DNA of 52,709 nt from a virus. Position 1 is the stretch's first letter. The number at the start of each line of letters is the position of its first letter. A program made the translations under genes and the position numbers. The notes beneath the pieces were generated by a model that saw only the letters and a list, made by a program, of their open reading frames with translations, ran no database searches and was not told the DNA's origin. Where the stretch lies: positions 1 through 52,709 of IMG/VR virus record IMGVR_UViG_3300044529_000018; one strand, given 5' to 3'. Of this stretch, positions 36,058 to 45,530 are shown one piece after another.

Positions 36058-36446
36058 AGGGCATCGACCTTGGCTCCGTAATCGTCCCAATCTACTTCCA
36101 GATCGTGTGCCACCAGTTCCTCAACGATTGAAGCCAGCCGGTGCTCTTTTCGGTATGGCGAACGCGGGTCATCTCCCGGCTCGTCAGCGGCCTGATGTTT
36201 TCCTTCCGTGCGTTCTTTTTCATAATCCAAATCGAAGTCGGTAGAGGCTTGCAGCGGGATTCCGCGTTTCTCCATCGCCAGAACCTCAACCAGTTCATGC
36301 AATCCAATCAGGGCGTTGTAAAGTTCATTGCCGGTGTCTGAAACGAAAATGTGAAGGTCGCCGGATTCATCCCGACAATAATCGCCAGATGTACTGTACA
36401 ACTGACGATTGTGCGGAATGGTTTCAATGGTAATGAGTTTGCTCAT
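36054..36446 (-). CDS. Hypothetical protein, 130 aa
   Basis: The N-terminus is strand-rich (LITIETIPHNRQLYSTSGDY). A helix with LHELVEVLAMEKRGIP is followed by an acidic region and a C-terminal helix (RLASIVEELVAHDLEVDWDD). The HELxE element recalls zinc peptidases but lacks the second His, so no such function is assigned. It is similar in kind to small proteins found beside phage portal genes. Confidence 0.6.
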   Translation of the reverse strand: MSKLITIETIPHNRQLYSTSGDYCRDESGDLHIFVSDTGNELYNALIGLHELVEVLAMEKRGIPLQASTDFDLDYEKERTEGKHQAADEPGDDPRSPYRKEHRLASIVEELVAHDLEVDWDDYGAKVDAL

Positions 36447-38686
36447 TGGCTGAACGAACGCATGTTATCGCGGTGGATGCCAGCCGCGGCGGTGGCGTCG
36501 GCAATCTGCAAATCCTGGGCGGCTTGAACCATTTTGAGCCGGTGCTTTTCCTCCGACTGACGCATGGCCGCTTGGGTCTTGGTGTCCTTCAACTGCATAT
36601 CATGCTGAAGTTTGGCCTGCTTCAGTTGAGCGTCGGTCATCGTCGCCTGTTGTTTCTGCTGCTGGCCTTGCTGCTGTTTGGACTGTTTTACGAGCTGCTG
36701 CTTCAGGTTGTCCGAAGCCTGGGCAATCGTTTTCAGATGTTGCGACAGGGCGGTATAGATGCTTTCGCGGGTCGGGTCTTTGGCGAATCGTTGGAGATGC
36801 GCGGCGATGGCTGGACCGCATAGTTGCAGGAAGCGCAAGACTTCGTGCGGATCTCCACCCTGCTGAAGGCTTTGAAGCGACTGGGTTGCGGCCTGGACAA
36901 ATACGAGCGCGTAAATGACGGGATTCTGGCTGGACGATATTTTCGTCGGCATCCCGGTTTTCATCTGAACGACTTGAACCTGGGCTTCGACTTCCTGATC
37001 CGACGCCATGTCCTGCTGTTGCTTTTGCGGGTAGTACCGCAATACGGCGGCTTGACCGGCTTCGGCGGCTATCTTGTCGCGGATGAGGTTGGCCCGACCT
37101 TCCTCGGGCAGTGCGCCGGCCACGGGGAACACCGCGTCGATGGACTGTTTTCGCATGAAACCGTTGCCCTGTCCTACAACCCGTGTGGCTTGAACCTTTT
37201 CCAGCCGGCCAATGGCTTCCTTGGGTACTCCGCGCTTGAGACAGCGTTCCTGAAACGCCTTGGCTATGGGGCAGATGGAATTGAGCTTGGTCAGCCGGCG
37301 ACAGATTTCGACGTAAAGCTGGTCGAGCTGGGTGTAAAAGCGGTTGAACTGGGTCTTGCTCAAGCCAGACTGCATCGAGGCTTCCATCATCTTCTGGTAC
37401 TTCGTCGCCGGATTGCCGGAGGTATTCGACGCCGATGCGACCTGACGATAGTTCCCTAGAACATCAGAATTCAAATCCATGACCAGACCGTACATTTCGA
37501 GGGATTCAGTCATCACGCCGGCAACCGGAGTCTGAACGGCTTCGGTGCCTCGGGGAAGCACGCCGTATTCACCAAACCTTGCCAGTTGCAGCTTTTGGGT
37601 GGCATCCGCCGTGGTCGGTTTGAACAGCATCTTGGGGCTGAACGCCTTGTCTCCAAGGTTGCAAATCAGGCGGTTTTCGTACTCCATCGACCCGTACATC
37701 TTGACGCCAAGGCCGGTGACGGAATGATGATACCCGCCGTTGCCGTGGTCGAAATACATGGGATGGATGACGTTGCAGAACTTGGAATAGCGTCCGATGT
37801 TCAGGTATAGGAATTGCACTTCGACGCCTTCCGAATCATCCCGTTGGACAATGGCGTGCGTGATGCGCCCGTCAAATTCCTTCCAGAATACATGGGCCAG
37901 CCAGCAGATGCGCGTCTCGTCGTAGTACGACAGGGAATTATTCTTCAACTCCTGCTCGTAGAACTCCCATTCGCAGAGCGCGCCGGATTGCGTCCGAAGT
38001 CCGGTGGCGTGGGCAATCACCTTGCGCGTGAACTCCACATCCCAGCCAACCAGCTTGGCGTATTCTGGATCTTTGATGAATTCGTACAGTTCGACGGGAT
38101 AATACGTCGCCTGCACCATCGCGGATTCCCAGTAATAAGTGTCGGACTTGGTGAACTCAGGCACCTTCAAATCCCCGCACAGAAACGCCTTGGGCAGGCA
38201 GCGGTAGGCGTCCTCAAACATCAGCGGCCCGACGCCGTGAAGCACTAGGGAGTCGAGGGAAATGGACATTTCGTAATCCCAGACCGGGGCTTCCTTCAGG
38301 GCGCGGTCGGCTTCCTCGGAAATGATGTTCGACCATGTTTCCTTTTGCTCGTCAGTTCCGTAGGCGGTAAGAATGGTCAGGTATCCAGGAGCTTCGGAAA
38401 ATAAGTCGTAGAAAGAACCGACACCGGATTCCATGTAGGATCGGGCGCGACCCCAGTTGACGTTGCACGCATCTGCCCGCCCGTTCTCTCGAAGTTTGCT
38501 GGACTTGTAAGGCGGCTGACCGTCCACCAATCCATTCAACCTAGCCCGCTTGTATGACCGCTTGGCGTCGTTGTCGATGAGGCGACGGGAGTAGGATTGA
38601 ACCGCCACGGCATCCTTCATCCTTGAAACGGGCGGCTTGAGGGTTTCGGTGTCCAGTGTCGCTAGGGAACCTTGGGCAAAAAGCAT
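36443..38686 (-). CDS. Portal protein, 747 aa
   Basis: The length, and the position next to the terminase block and the capsid operon, fit a large podovirus-type portal. The wing and stem regions are mixed alpha/beta (SYSRRLIDNDAKRSYKRARL, VGPLMFEDAYRCLPKAFLCG, VTGLGVKMYGSMEYENRLIC). Residues about 650-735 are a Gln-rich coiled coil (KQSKQQQGQQQKQQATMTDA), a common C-terminal barrel-like extension. It would form the DNA entry vertex and dock the terminase. Confidence 0.75.
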   Translation of the reverse strand: MLFAQGSLATLDTETLKPPVSRMKDAVAVQSYSRRLIDNDAKRSYKRARLNGLVDGQPPYKSSKLRENGRADACNVNWGRARSYMESGVGSFYDLFSEAPGYLTILTAYGTDEQKETWSNIISEEADRALKEAPVWDYEMSISLDSLVLHGVGPLMFEDAYRCLPKAFLCGDLKVPEFTKSDTYYWESAMVQATYYPVELYEFIKDPEYAKLVGWDVEFTRKVIAHATGLRTQSGALCEWEFYEQELKNNSLSYYDETRICWLAHVFWKEFDGRITHAIVQRDDSEGVEVQFLYLNIGRYSKFCNVIHPMYFDHGNGGYHHSVTGLGVKMYGSMEYENRLICNLGDKAFSPKMLFKPTTADATQKLQLARFGEYGVLPRGTEAVQTPVAGVMTESLEMYGLVMDLNSDVLGNYRQVASASNTSGNPATKYQKMMEASMQSGLSKTQFNRFYTQLDQLYVEICRRLTKLNSICPIAKAFQERCLKRGVPKEAIGRLEKVQATRVVGQGNGFMRKQSIDAVFPVAGALPEEGRANLIRDKIAAEAGQAAVLRYYPQKQQQDMASDQEVEAQVQVVQMKTGMPTKISSSQNPVIYALVFVQAATQSLQSLQQGGDPHEVLRFLQLCGPAIAAHLQRFAKDPTRESIYTALSQHLKTIAQASDNLKQQLVKQSKQQQGQQQKQQATMTDAQLKQAKLQHDMQLKDTKTQAAMRQSEEKHRLKMVQAAQDLQIADATAAAGIHRDNMRSFSQ

Positions 38687-38696
38687 AATCTTTCCT

Positions 38697-39338
38697 TCAT
38701 GGTATCACATTCTTGGTTTGTTTCCAGCATGAGACGGTCTGGCCATCAGGCATCGTGACTTTTACCCCCTTGAATTGCGCCCGCATATCGTCGGTCAATC
38801 CAACGTCAAGGGATTCCAGCGGAACCCAAATCTGGGCGGAATTCTGACAGGCGCAGATGGAGCAGGCGTGCAGGAAGGCGTCCACCGGCAACCCCTGATG
38901 GCCGATGATTTCGTGAACTAGCGTCACCATTTCATTACACCATCCCGTGCAGGGCTTGGAATATCTCTGGTTGAAAGCACAGTTCTTGCAAATCTCTCCG
39001 CGCCGCTCCGATTCCGCCTTGTCCACCAGTTTCCCGCCCTTCATCTTCAAATCAAGGATGACCCGCGTGCCGTGAAGCACGTCGCTGAGCATCAGGTTGC
39101 GCTTGCGAGGTACCGTCATGTCAACTCCGGTGCAGTCCTCGGGGTGCTCCTCGCAGACCCAGTTTTCAATCTCAGTGCGCAGGTCGAGGCCGGACACGGC
39201 GCCGATGGCGACTCGCACGCGGCCGACATTCTGAACCAGTTGATCGAACGTGCTGGCCGATACCCTTACCTTTGTCAGCCGGTCAACAATCATGTAGGTG
39301 CCCGACTGGGGGTTTTGGTTCGGGATGGCGCGCTTCAC
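38697..39338 (-). CDS. Cysteine-rich protein, 213 aa
   Basis: The first half is alpha/beta (DRLTKVRVSASTFDQLVQNV). The second half has many Cys: GEICKNCAFNQRYSKPCTGW, and ACSICACQNSAQIWV. These are likely zinc or metal sites. This protein type is commonly found between the terminase and portal genes of podovirus-like phages, but its function is not known to me. Confidence 0.6.
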   Translation of the reverse strand: MKRAIPNQNPQSGTYMIVDRLTKVRVSASTFDQLVQNVGRVRVAIGAVSGLDLRTEIENWVCEEHPEDCTGVDMTVPRKRNLMLSDVLHGTRVILDLKMKGGKLVDKAESERRGEICKNCAFNQRYSKPCTGWCNEMVTLVHEIIGHQGLPVDAFLHACSICACQNSAQIWVPLESLDVGLTDDMRAQFKGVKVTMPDGQTVSCWKQTKNVIP

Positions 39339-39535
39339 TTTTTGTCAAACGGGCGGATGATGCGGTGAAAGGCTTCTCCGGCGGATGGGGCGGCGAGGAT
39401 TTGAAGATACGCGGACTTGTTCACGTTGGGATAGGTATAGACCTTCCCGTTTTGGAATTCAACCTCCAAGCTGTTGGTGGCGGCATCGTGCGCCATGCTT
39501 TTGATGTGACTGGATTTGATTGGTGTTCGTTCCAT
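39335..39535 (-). CDS. KTSC domain protein, 66 aa
   Basis: The whole protein is one KTSC domain: IKSSHIKSMAHDAATNSLEV, FQNGKVYTYPNV and SAGEAFHRIIR. The domain's role is not firmly established. It is common in phages and bacteria and is sometimes linked to nucleases or RNA-binding proteins. It overlaps the Cys-rich gene by 4 bp. Confidence 0.8.
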   Translation of the reverse strand: MERTPIKSSHIKSMAHDAATNSLEVEFQNGKVYTYPNVNKSAYLQILAAPSAGEAFHRIIRPFDKK

Positions 39536-39538
39536 AAG

Positions 39539-41374
39539 TTACATGAACGTCTCCACGCTTTCTTCCATTTCCTCGGGCTGGTAAAGGTTTTCTTCGTGAT
39601 AAATTTCCTGAGACTTTTTGACCTCGGTGTTCCAATCTTCGGCTACAACGGCGGTTTGACCAACGGCGGTCAGTTGAAAGCCTTTCCGCCTTGCCACTTC
39701 CAGCAGCATCACCAGTGAGTCCGCACGGTCGGGCGACTTCCCGCCGTGGTTGGAGCGATAATCCTCCTTGCTCTGGATGACGACTCGGGGCTTGGAGTCG
39801 TCCACTTCCAGCGAGCACATTTCCTTCGCCGTCTCCGCGTCAATGCCCTTCAGCTGGCCGCATTGCAGGGCGGCGCGGGCGTACAGGAACATTTCCGTTC
39901 GTTTGTTGCGGCAGAATTCATTGGCTGGACGGGGATCTTCCAGACTGACCATATCCTTTGATGCCCCGCCGTTGAACTGGATGCGCTGGATATGATGCGA
40001 CCATTCCCGGTAAAGGATGTCGCCCAACCCGCCGTCGCCGGTATCGTCCACGCCAACTGCTTCGGGCGGGCAGGATGTCTGATGGCCGTCGATTTCGACC
40101 CGCTCACACAAGGCGCGTAACTGGCTGGCCAACTGGTAGCGGGCTGGATTCGTTTTATCGTTGGCCTTGATGGTCAGCATTATTGGCGGCAGAGCCTCGA
40201 TGCCGTAGATGCCGGGGCCAATCAGACCCATCTTGCCGCGACGAAGGCACGGATTGTCCCCGCCGCCGTAGGCTTGGTCGAGGGCAGTGATGATGGAATA
40301 CGCTCCATTCTGGAAAGTGTGCTTGTCCGAACCTCCGTGCTTGAGCAGCATGGATTCTGTGAAAACCGTCTTGACCAGACCTTCAGGAGGCCAGAATCCG
40401 CGCTTGTTCGACCACCAGAGCGATGTCTGGCCATTTCCGCTGGCCTTGTAACCCGCCTCGACCTCCTCCTTTTTGGGAAGGTGCCTGGAAACGAGCTTCC
40501 CTTCGGTGATGTTGGGGGACTTCTCAGCATCGAAGGTGATGACGTGCGGTTGGATGCCTCCGCATGGCTCAAATGGCTTCGCATCCCATTCCCCGGTATC
40601 TACTGTGACGGAATTCCATCCCTTTTCCGGTTCGCAGAACAAACCATGCTGGTCAAGGCGTGAATATGGATTCCCGAGCACCATCATGATGAACTCGTCG
40701 GGATAGGTGTACATGTTATTGCACGCCGCATAAATCGCTTCGGGAATGCTCGTCGCCTCATCAATGACGAACATTTGGCGCTGGGTGTGAACTCCCTTGA
40801 TGTCATCGGCCACCTTTTGAGTTGATCCTTCCTCGACCGCCTTGCCGATGATGGCGTGTTTGTCGTCGCCGCGCTGTGCCTGCCAGACCATCCGGCTGTC
40901 CACGAAGTTTCCGAATCTCTCGCCGGCCATGCCGGAGTAAACCTTTTGCACCTCGGACCAACCGCGACGGCGCAGGGCTTTCATGGTGGTCGAAACAAAG
41001 GTGACGGAACTGATTTCAGGAGCGGCCAGCCACCACGCGCACGCGAAGGACGCGGCGTTATAGCTTTTGGCGCTGTTAGAACAGCCTGCATATCCGACCA
41101 GAATGGATTGCTTCGGATCATCCGTCATGACCGGCCTCAGAAAACGCTCCGTCCAGTCATGCCACTCGAAATGTCCCGGCAGCAGGATGTCGGTGTATTT
41201 TTTGAACAGGCGCATCCGTGGTGGTGCTCCGCTGGTTATCGGCTTGCGCCGGGCAAAAGCCGCCATATCGTAACGCACCTGGCTGATGCCGTGGACAAGT
41301 TTGAAACCGTAGGTGTTGATGGGTGCGGAAAATTCCGGCGCAGGTCGGGATGGGGATGATTTTCGACTGGCCAT
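39539..41374 (-). CDS. terL: Terminase large subunit, 611 aa
   Basis: The ATPase domain has a divergent Walker A (GCSNSAKSY, about residue 90) and a Walker B (MFVIDEA, about residue 200). The nuclease part has three acidic clusters: TALDQAYGGGD (about 363), VGVDDTGDGGLGD (about 440) and DRADSLVMLLE (about 550). The enzyme packages DNA into the procapsid through the portal. It is the first gene of the minus-strand late operon. Confidence 0.88.
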   Translation of the reverse strand: MASRKSSPSRPAPEFSAPINTYGFKLVHGISQVRYDMAAFARRKPITSGAPPRMRLFKKYTDILLPGHFEWHDWTERFLRPVMTDDPKQSILVGYAGCSNSAKSYNAASFACAWWLAAPEISSVTFVSTTMKALRRRGWSEVQKVYSGMAGERFGNFVDSRMVWQAQRGDDKHAIIGKAVEEGSTQKVADDIKGVHTQRQMFVIDEATSIPEAIYAACNNMYTYPDEFIMMVLGNPYSRLDQHGLFCEPEKGWNSVTVDTGEWDAKPFEPCGGIQPHVITFDAEKSPNITEGKLVSRHLPKKEEVEAGYKASGNGQTSLWWSNKRGFWPPEGLVKTVFTESMLLKHGGSDKHTFQNGAYSIITALDQAYGGGDNPCLRRGKMGLIGPGIYGIEALPPIMLTIKANDKTNPARYQLASQLRALCERVEIDGHQTSCPPEAVGVDDTGDGGLGDILYREWSHHIQRIQFNGGASKDMVSLEDPRPANEFCRNKRTEMFLYARAALQCGQLKGIDAETAKEMCSLEVDDSKPRVVIQSKEDYRSNHGGKSPDRADSLVMLLEVARRKGFQLTAVGQTAVVAEDWNTEVKKSQEIYHEENLYQPEEMEESVETFM

Positions 41375-41425
41375 TGCTTTTTACCGTTTCGCGTATAAGA
41401 TTAACTGGAATTACGTTTTTATCAA
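41375..41425. promoter_or_regulatory. Divergent late promoter region
   Basis: The short gap lies between the two divergent late operons. On the minus strand, TTGATA and TAATCT at 16-bp spacing could be a promoter. On the plus strand only a TATAAG box is visible. The elements are weak. Confidence 0.35.
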
Positions 41426-44400
41426 GTGCCCACAAATCAAGACCCCAAAAGAGTGTTTGACGGATTTCGAGCCTTGAATGGTGGCGTCGATGCCAACAGT
41501 GATCCAACGCTTCTCGCCACCAATCAGGTTGCTTTCCTTGGTAACATGAGTCTGCGTTCGGACTTTGCCAGCACCCGCCCGCCTTACATCAAGCAGCTGC
41601 TCACCTTCCCCGACACCATCACCAAGGCCAATTACAGCGGAATGTTCCAGGGGGCGTGCTTCTACCAGTCTTTGGAGGACCCGACGTTGAACAGCATAAT
41701 CGTGTCCATCGGTGGTCACCTTTTCCGCATCTTCATCTACCAGAATTTTCTGGTGCAGGAAATCACCCCGGCTCTCCCCGACTTGGTGACGATTCAATTC
41801 ACAGTTCCGGCCGGCGGCGAATCACTAGTGATTGATGTCACTGACAGCACCAGTTTTTCCATCAGCCAAGTGCTGGTGATTGACGGCGGCACCTACACGA
41901 TTACCGCGATTGGGGCGGATGAGTTGACCGTGACTTATAGCGGCGGGGCGCTGAATACAGATTATTCGATTCCGACTGCTTCACGGGTTTATAGCACCCA
42001 AGTGGCATCTGAAACGGTGAACACTGGGGGATTTACAGTCCCCGCACTTGGGGCGACCGTGACCATTCCAATCACAGGACCATCAAGTGATTTCACTGTC
42101 AATGATTACATCGCCATAGCGGGGGGTGAATACAAGGTGACAGCCCTTGGGATCGGCTCCATTGATTGCACTTATGAAGGGAATGCCGGACCGCAGACGG
42201 TTGCGGCCGGTGAAGTGATTTACGCCCAGCTTTTCGTGACGCTCAATGAAAAGGTGACGGTGACGGTGAACATTCCGGTTATCGGAGCTTCCATGAGCCT
42301 GACTGTGACCAATGGAAGTTCGTTTACCGTAGCCCAGGATTTGCTGATAAATGACGGCAGCTACACCATCACTGGAATTGCCTTGAATGTCCTGACTGCC
42401 ACCTACAACGGAGGAGCTTCCAGCGGTTCAATAAATGCGGGCACGGTTATCTTGGGCGCGCAGATTGCAACAGAAACGGTGGTCGACGCGCCCAATCCAA
42501 CCTTGCCCGCATTTGTGGTCCCGGTGATTGGAGCAACGGTGACGATTTATCCAAGCGGTCCCACCACAGACTTCAACCCGGCCGATGTTATTCTTATTTC
42601 CAAGGGAACGTACACGATTACTACCGTAAACGCTGTTTCTCTGGATTGCGTGTATAATGGAGGTTCTTCGGTTGCGGTGGGTGGAACCGTTCCAATCACG
42701 ACTGTCATTTACGGCGCGCAATCGACCGTAACCACGCCGGAGTTGACGACAAATCCATTCACCGTCCCGGCCGTTTCATCCGTTGTCACCATTCCCATCA
42801 CCAGCGATACCGGATTCACCGTCGCCCAGACATTCATCACCGGAGGGGATAATTTCACCGTTACATCGGTTTTGACAGGACTGAATCAGGTCGTGGCAAC
42901 TTATACTGGGGGTGTGGCGCATGTTGTCCTCGGTTCTCAGATTTTGGACACGCTTGGAAACCAGATTGTGTCCTATGCCACCAATCCGCCGACCGCCGAC
43001 TTCGTTTATATGTGGCAGGCTGAAAGGTATGTGATCATCGTCTGCAAGAATCAGAACACGCTTTATTTCGACGGGTCGAATACGCGCCCGATGAGCCAGG
43101 CCAACGACCAGCTTCAAAGCTCCTACGTCGGATGCTATGCGTGGGGGAGGAACTGGCTGGCGCAGGTCAACGGCCATCGCTTCATCGCCAGCGATTTGGT
43201 TGGAGATCCATCCGGCACCTCGGCCAACATCTACATCGACGCCATCCTTTACATGACGGAGAATGATATGCTCAATGGCGGAGGCGCGTTCACCACGCCG
43301 GCCAACCTGGGGCCGATCACCGCCATGTCGGTGTTGTCCCAACTAGACACGTCGCTTGGCATCGGCCCGGTTTTGGTCGGAACGGTGGACAGTATTTTCA
43401 GCGTGCAGGCTCCGGTTGACCGCACGACGTGGCAGAATCTCACCTTTCCAATCCAATCGGTTGCCGTGCAGGGGGCGGGACCGACTGGACCTCGATCAAT
43501 GACTCCCATCAACAGTGATTGCTGGTTTCGTGCGCTCGACGGGCTTCGCTCATTGGTGGCATCCCGGCGGGATTTTCAGACGAACCGATCCAATACGCCC
43601 AACAGCATTGAAATGTCCCCGGTTTTCGACAATGATACCCAAAGCCTGCTTTTCTACGCAACGGTTGAGAGTTTTGACAATCGGATATTTTGCACTTGCA
43701 GTCCTTACCGGACGAAGTACGGCGTGGCGCATCGGGGTCTGGCTGTCATTAATCAGGACTCGATTTCCAGCATCAACAAGGATTCTGCTCCGATTTGGGA
43801 GGGGCTTTGGACCGGGTTGAACATCTTCCAGATTGTCACCGGGATGCTCAACGGCACGAAACACTGTTATGCGTTCGTGCTTAATGACACCAATGGCATT
43901 GACCTTTGGGAATTGCAGCCGGAGGTGGATGATTCATTTTATGATGAAACCAAATCGCTGGTGTCCACTACCAACCTGATTCCAGCAGGAACCCATTACT
44001 TTGGAGCAACTTTTAACATAGAAAGTTTACTTTCCCCTTCCACCACTTATTCGATTTCGTGGGGAGTAAATGATAAATCGCTTACGAATGTAGGCGGAAA
44101 CCCTGCGTACATTGCCAATCCCGGGATAGGGATGATAACCAAGTTCACGACTCCGGCGGTCTTTGTAGGCACCCTCCTTACTGGGAATTTTAACTCTCTT
44201 ATCACCTCGTCGATTTACAATTCTTCCAGCCTTACTCTAAATCGCATTCCGATTGAAAGCTGGCTCGACAGCCGCGCAATGTCGTTTGGCGACCCGGAGC
44301 AGTTGAAGAAGCTAATCATGGGAGAGTTGTATCTGGACGACATCGTGGACGCCGTAGTCATCAAGATTTATTTCCGTCCCGACCAGTACCCGCTCTGGAC

Positions 44401-44749
44401 AGCTTGGACAACTTTGACCATCTGTGCTAATGTCTCGCAGTGTACGTTTACGAGTGATGACGCCGGCACCTGCGTCATGTGGGCGGAAGAACGCAAACAG
44501 TACGGCGCCCGAATCACCCTTCCGCGACCCCCCGAGACGTGCAACAACATAACCGGCAAACCAATGAACCGCGGCTTTGAATTCCAGTTTCGCATGGAAA
44601 TAACCGGGTATTGCCGAATCCGAAAGTTCAAACTCCACGCCCTTGAGGAACAGCAGCAGATGGAGGGAAGCTGCCCGCCATCGACCGCCTGCAAAACCCT
44701 GACTGGATGTTTGCCGGCTTATTTCGGATATTCAAGCTACGGACCCTGA
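41426..44749 (+). CDS. Large tail protein with five hub-type repeats, 1107 aa
   Basis: The start is GTG, and no closer ATG is available. Residues about 120-520 contain five copies of an 80-90 residue beta unit of the form F.VP..G..V.I...F...Q...I..G.YTIT.I....L...Y.GG (examples: GGFTVPALGATVTIPI and AFVVPVIGATVTIYP). Similar modules occur in phage tail and fibre proteins. The region after residue 540 resembles P22 gp10-like or T7 gp12-like stabilisation proteins (DNDTQSLLFYATVESFDNRI). It probably forms the tail tube or nozzle. Confidence 0.7.
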   Translation: MPTNQDPKRVFDGFRALNGGVDANSDPTLLATNQVAFLGNMSLRSDFASTRPPYIKQLLTFPDTITKANYSGMFQGACFYQSLEDPTLNSIIVSIGGHLFRIFIYQNFLVQEITPALPDLVTIQFTVPAGGESLVIDVTDSTSFSISQVLVIDGGTYTITAIGADELTVTYSGGALNTDYSIPTASRVYSTQVASETVNTGGFTVPALGATVTIPITGPSSDFTVNDYIAIAGGEYKVTALGIGSIDCTYEGNAGPQTVAAGEVIYAQLFVTLNEKVTVTVNIPVIGASMSLTVTNGSSFTVAQDLLINDGSYTITGIALNVLTATYNGGASSGSINAGTVILGAQIATETVVDAPNPTLPAFVVPVIGATVTIYPSGPTTDFNPADVILISKGTYTITTVNAVSLDCVYNGGSSVAVGGTVPITTVIYGAQSTVTTPELTTNPFTVPAVSSVVTIPITSDTGFTVAQTFITGGDNFTVTSVLTGLNQVVATYTGGVAHVVLGSQILDTLGNQIVSYATNPPTADFVYMWQAERYVIIVCKNQNTLYFDGSNTRPMSQANDQLQSSYVGCYAWGRNWLAQVNGHRFIASDLVGDPSGTSANIYIDAILYMTENDMLNGGGAFTTPANLGPITAMSVLSQLDTSLGIGPVLVGTVDSIFSVQAPVDRTTWQNLTFPIQSVAVQGAGPTGPRSMTPINSDCWFRALDGLRSLVASRRDFQTNRSNTPNSIEMSPVFDNDTQSLLFYATVESFDNRIFCTCSPYRTKYGVAHRGLAVINQDSISSINKDSAPIWEGLWTGLNIFQIVTGMLNGTKHCYAFVLNDTNGIDLWELQPEVDDSFYDETKSLVSTTNLIPAGTHYFGATFNIESLLSPSTTYSISWGVNDKSLTNVGGNPAYIANPGIGMITKFTTPAVFVGTLLTGNFNSLITSSIYNSSSLTLNRIPIESWLDSRAMSFGDPEQLKKLIMGELYLDDIVDAVVIKIYFRPDQYPLWTAWTTLTICANVSQCTFTSDDAGTCVMWAEERKQYGARITLPRPPETCNNITGKPMNRGFEFQFRMEITGYCRIRKFKLHALEEQQQMEGSCPPSTACKTLTGCLPAYFGYSSYGP

Positions 44750-44752
44750 TTT

Positions 44753-45526
44753 ATGAGCGACATACCAGTGAACTCAGGCACGCTTCCCGGCGGATTCTGC
44801 CCCACCACCTACCAGGAGATGGTTGATGGATTCAGCGCCGTCCAGACCGTAACGCTCCCATCCAGCACGGGCGGCATCACCATCAGCGCGACCAAGCCTT
44901 CCACCACGACGGAAATCTGGTTTCAGATTGACAGCCTTGGGCGGTTTCTACGCACCTACCTTTACGGTCAGGGCGCATGGCTTTCGGCGCATCCATTGGT
45001 GCCAGGGGAAACGGTCTGGTGGTTTGGGCCACTGCCCAATTTCCAGTCTTTCGACGGCGGTGATGCGAATTCCGCCGGCTCTCAATCTGGTCCAATGTGG
45101 CAGCAGGCCAAGGATTCAAATGGCAACGTCATCGCTGCCCAGTTTGCCGTCACTGCCGGAACGCTTCCTAGCGGCGCGGTGCTTCAACTTGGAAACACCG
45201 GAGGCGAGGAGTCCCACCTGCTCACGCCGGCCGAGGCGGGCATTGATCCGCGCCATCAGCACGCGGTTGCGCGGGCGAATTCCAATTATCACCAGATTGC
45301 GCTGCCGACCGGAGGAACGCCAACCTCGATCCCAGGTTACGCCATTGGCGGTTCTGGTGACTCCACGCCATCAGCCCAGGCGGACTATTCCGTGTTCGGC
45401 GCATCGACGCTGCAAACTGATTTGCCCAACAATCCGCAGACGGTAGTGCCCCACAACACCATGCCGCCATACGTTGTTGGTTATCTCATCCAGCGCACCA
45501 GCAGACTTTTTTACGCCGTGACTTGA
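44753..45526 (+). CDS. Tail collar-like receptor-binding protein candidate, 257 aa
   Basis: The second half has the tail-collar style pattern. GGEESHLLTPAEAGIDPRHQ with H-x-H is followed by a Gly-rich part and then NNPQTVVPHNTMPPYVVGYL near the C-terminus. This is common to phage short-tail fibre proteins, which bind metal through the His motif. A role in host recognition is inferred. It is 3 bp after the large tail protein. Confidence 0.65.
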   Translation: MSDIPVNSGTLPGGFCPTTYQEMVDGFSAVQTVTLPSSTGGITISATKPSTTTEIWFQIDSLGRFLRTYLYGQGAWLSAHPLVPGETVWWFGPLPNFQSFDGGDANSAGSQSGPMWQQAKDSNGNVIAAQFAVTAGTLPSGAVLQLGNTGGEESHLLTPAEAGIDPRHQHAVARANSNYHQIALPTGGTPTSIPGYAIGGSGDSTPSAQADYSVFGASTLQTDLPNNPQTVVPHNTMPPYVVGYLIQRTSRLFYAVT

Positions 45527-45530
45527 TAAT

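Noticed and set aside
36054-36446. Zinc peptidase from the HELxE element
   Set aside because: The second metal-binding His (HExxH) is absent.
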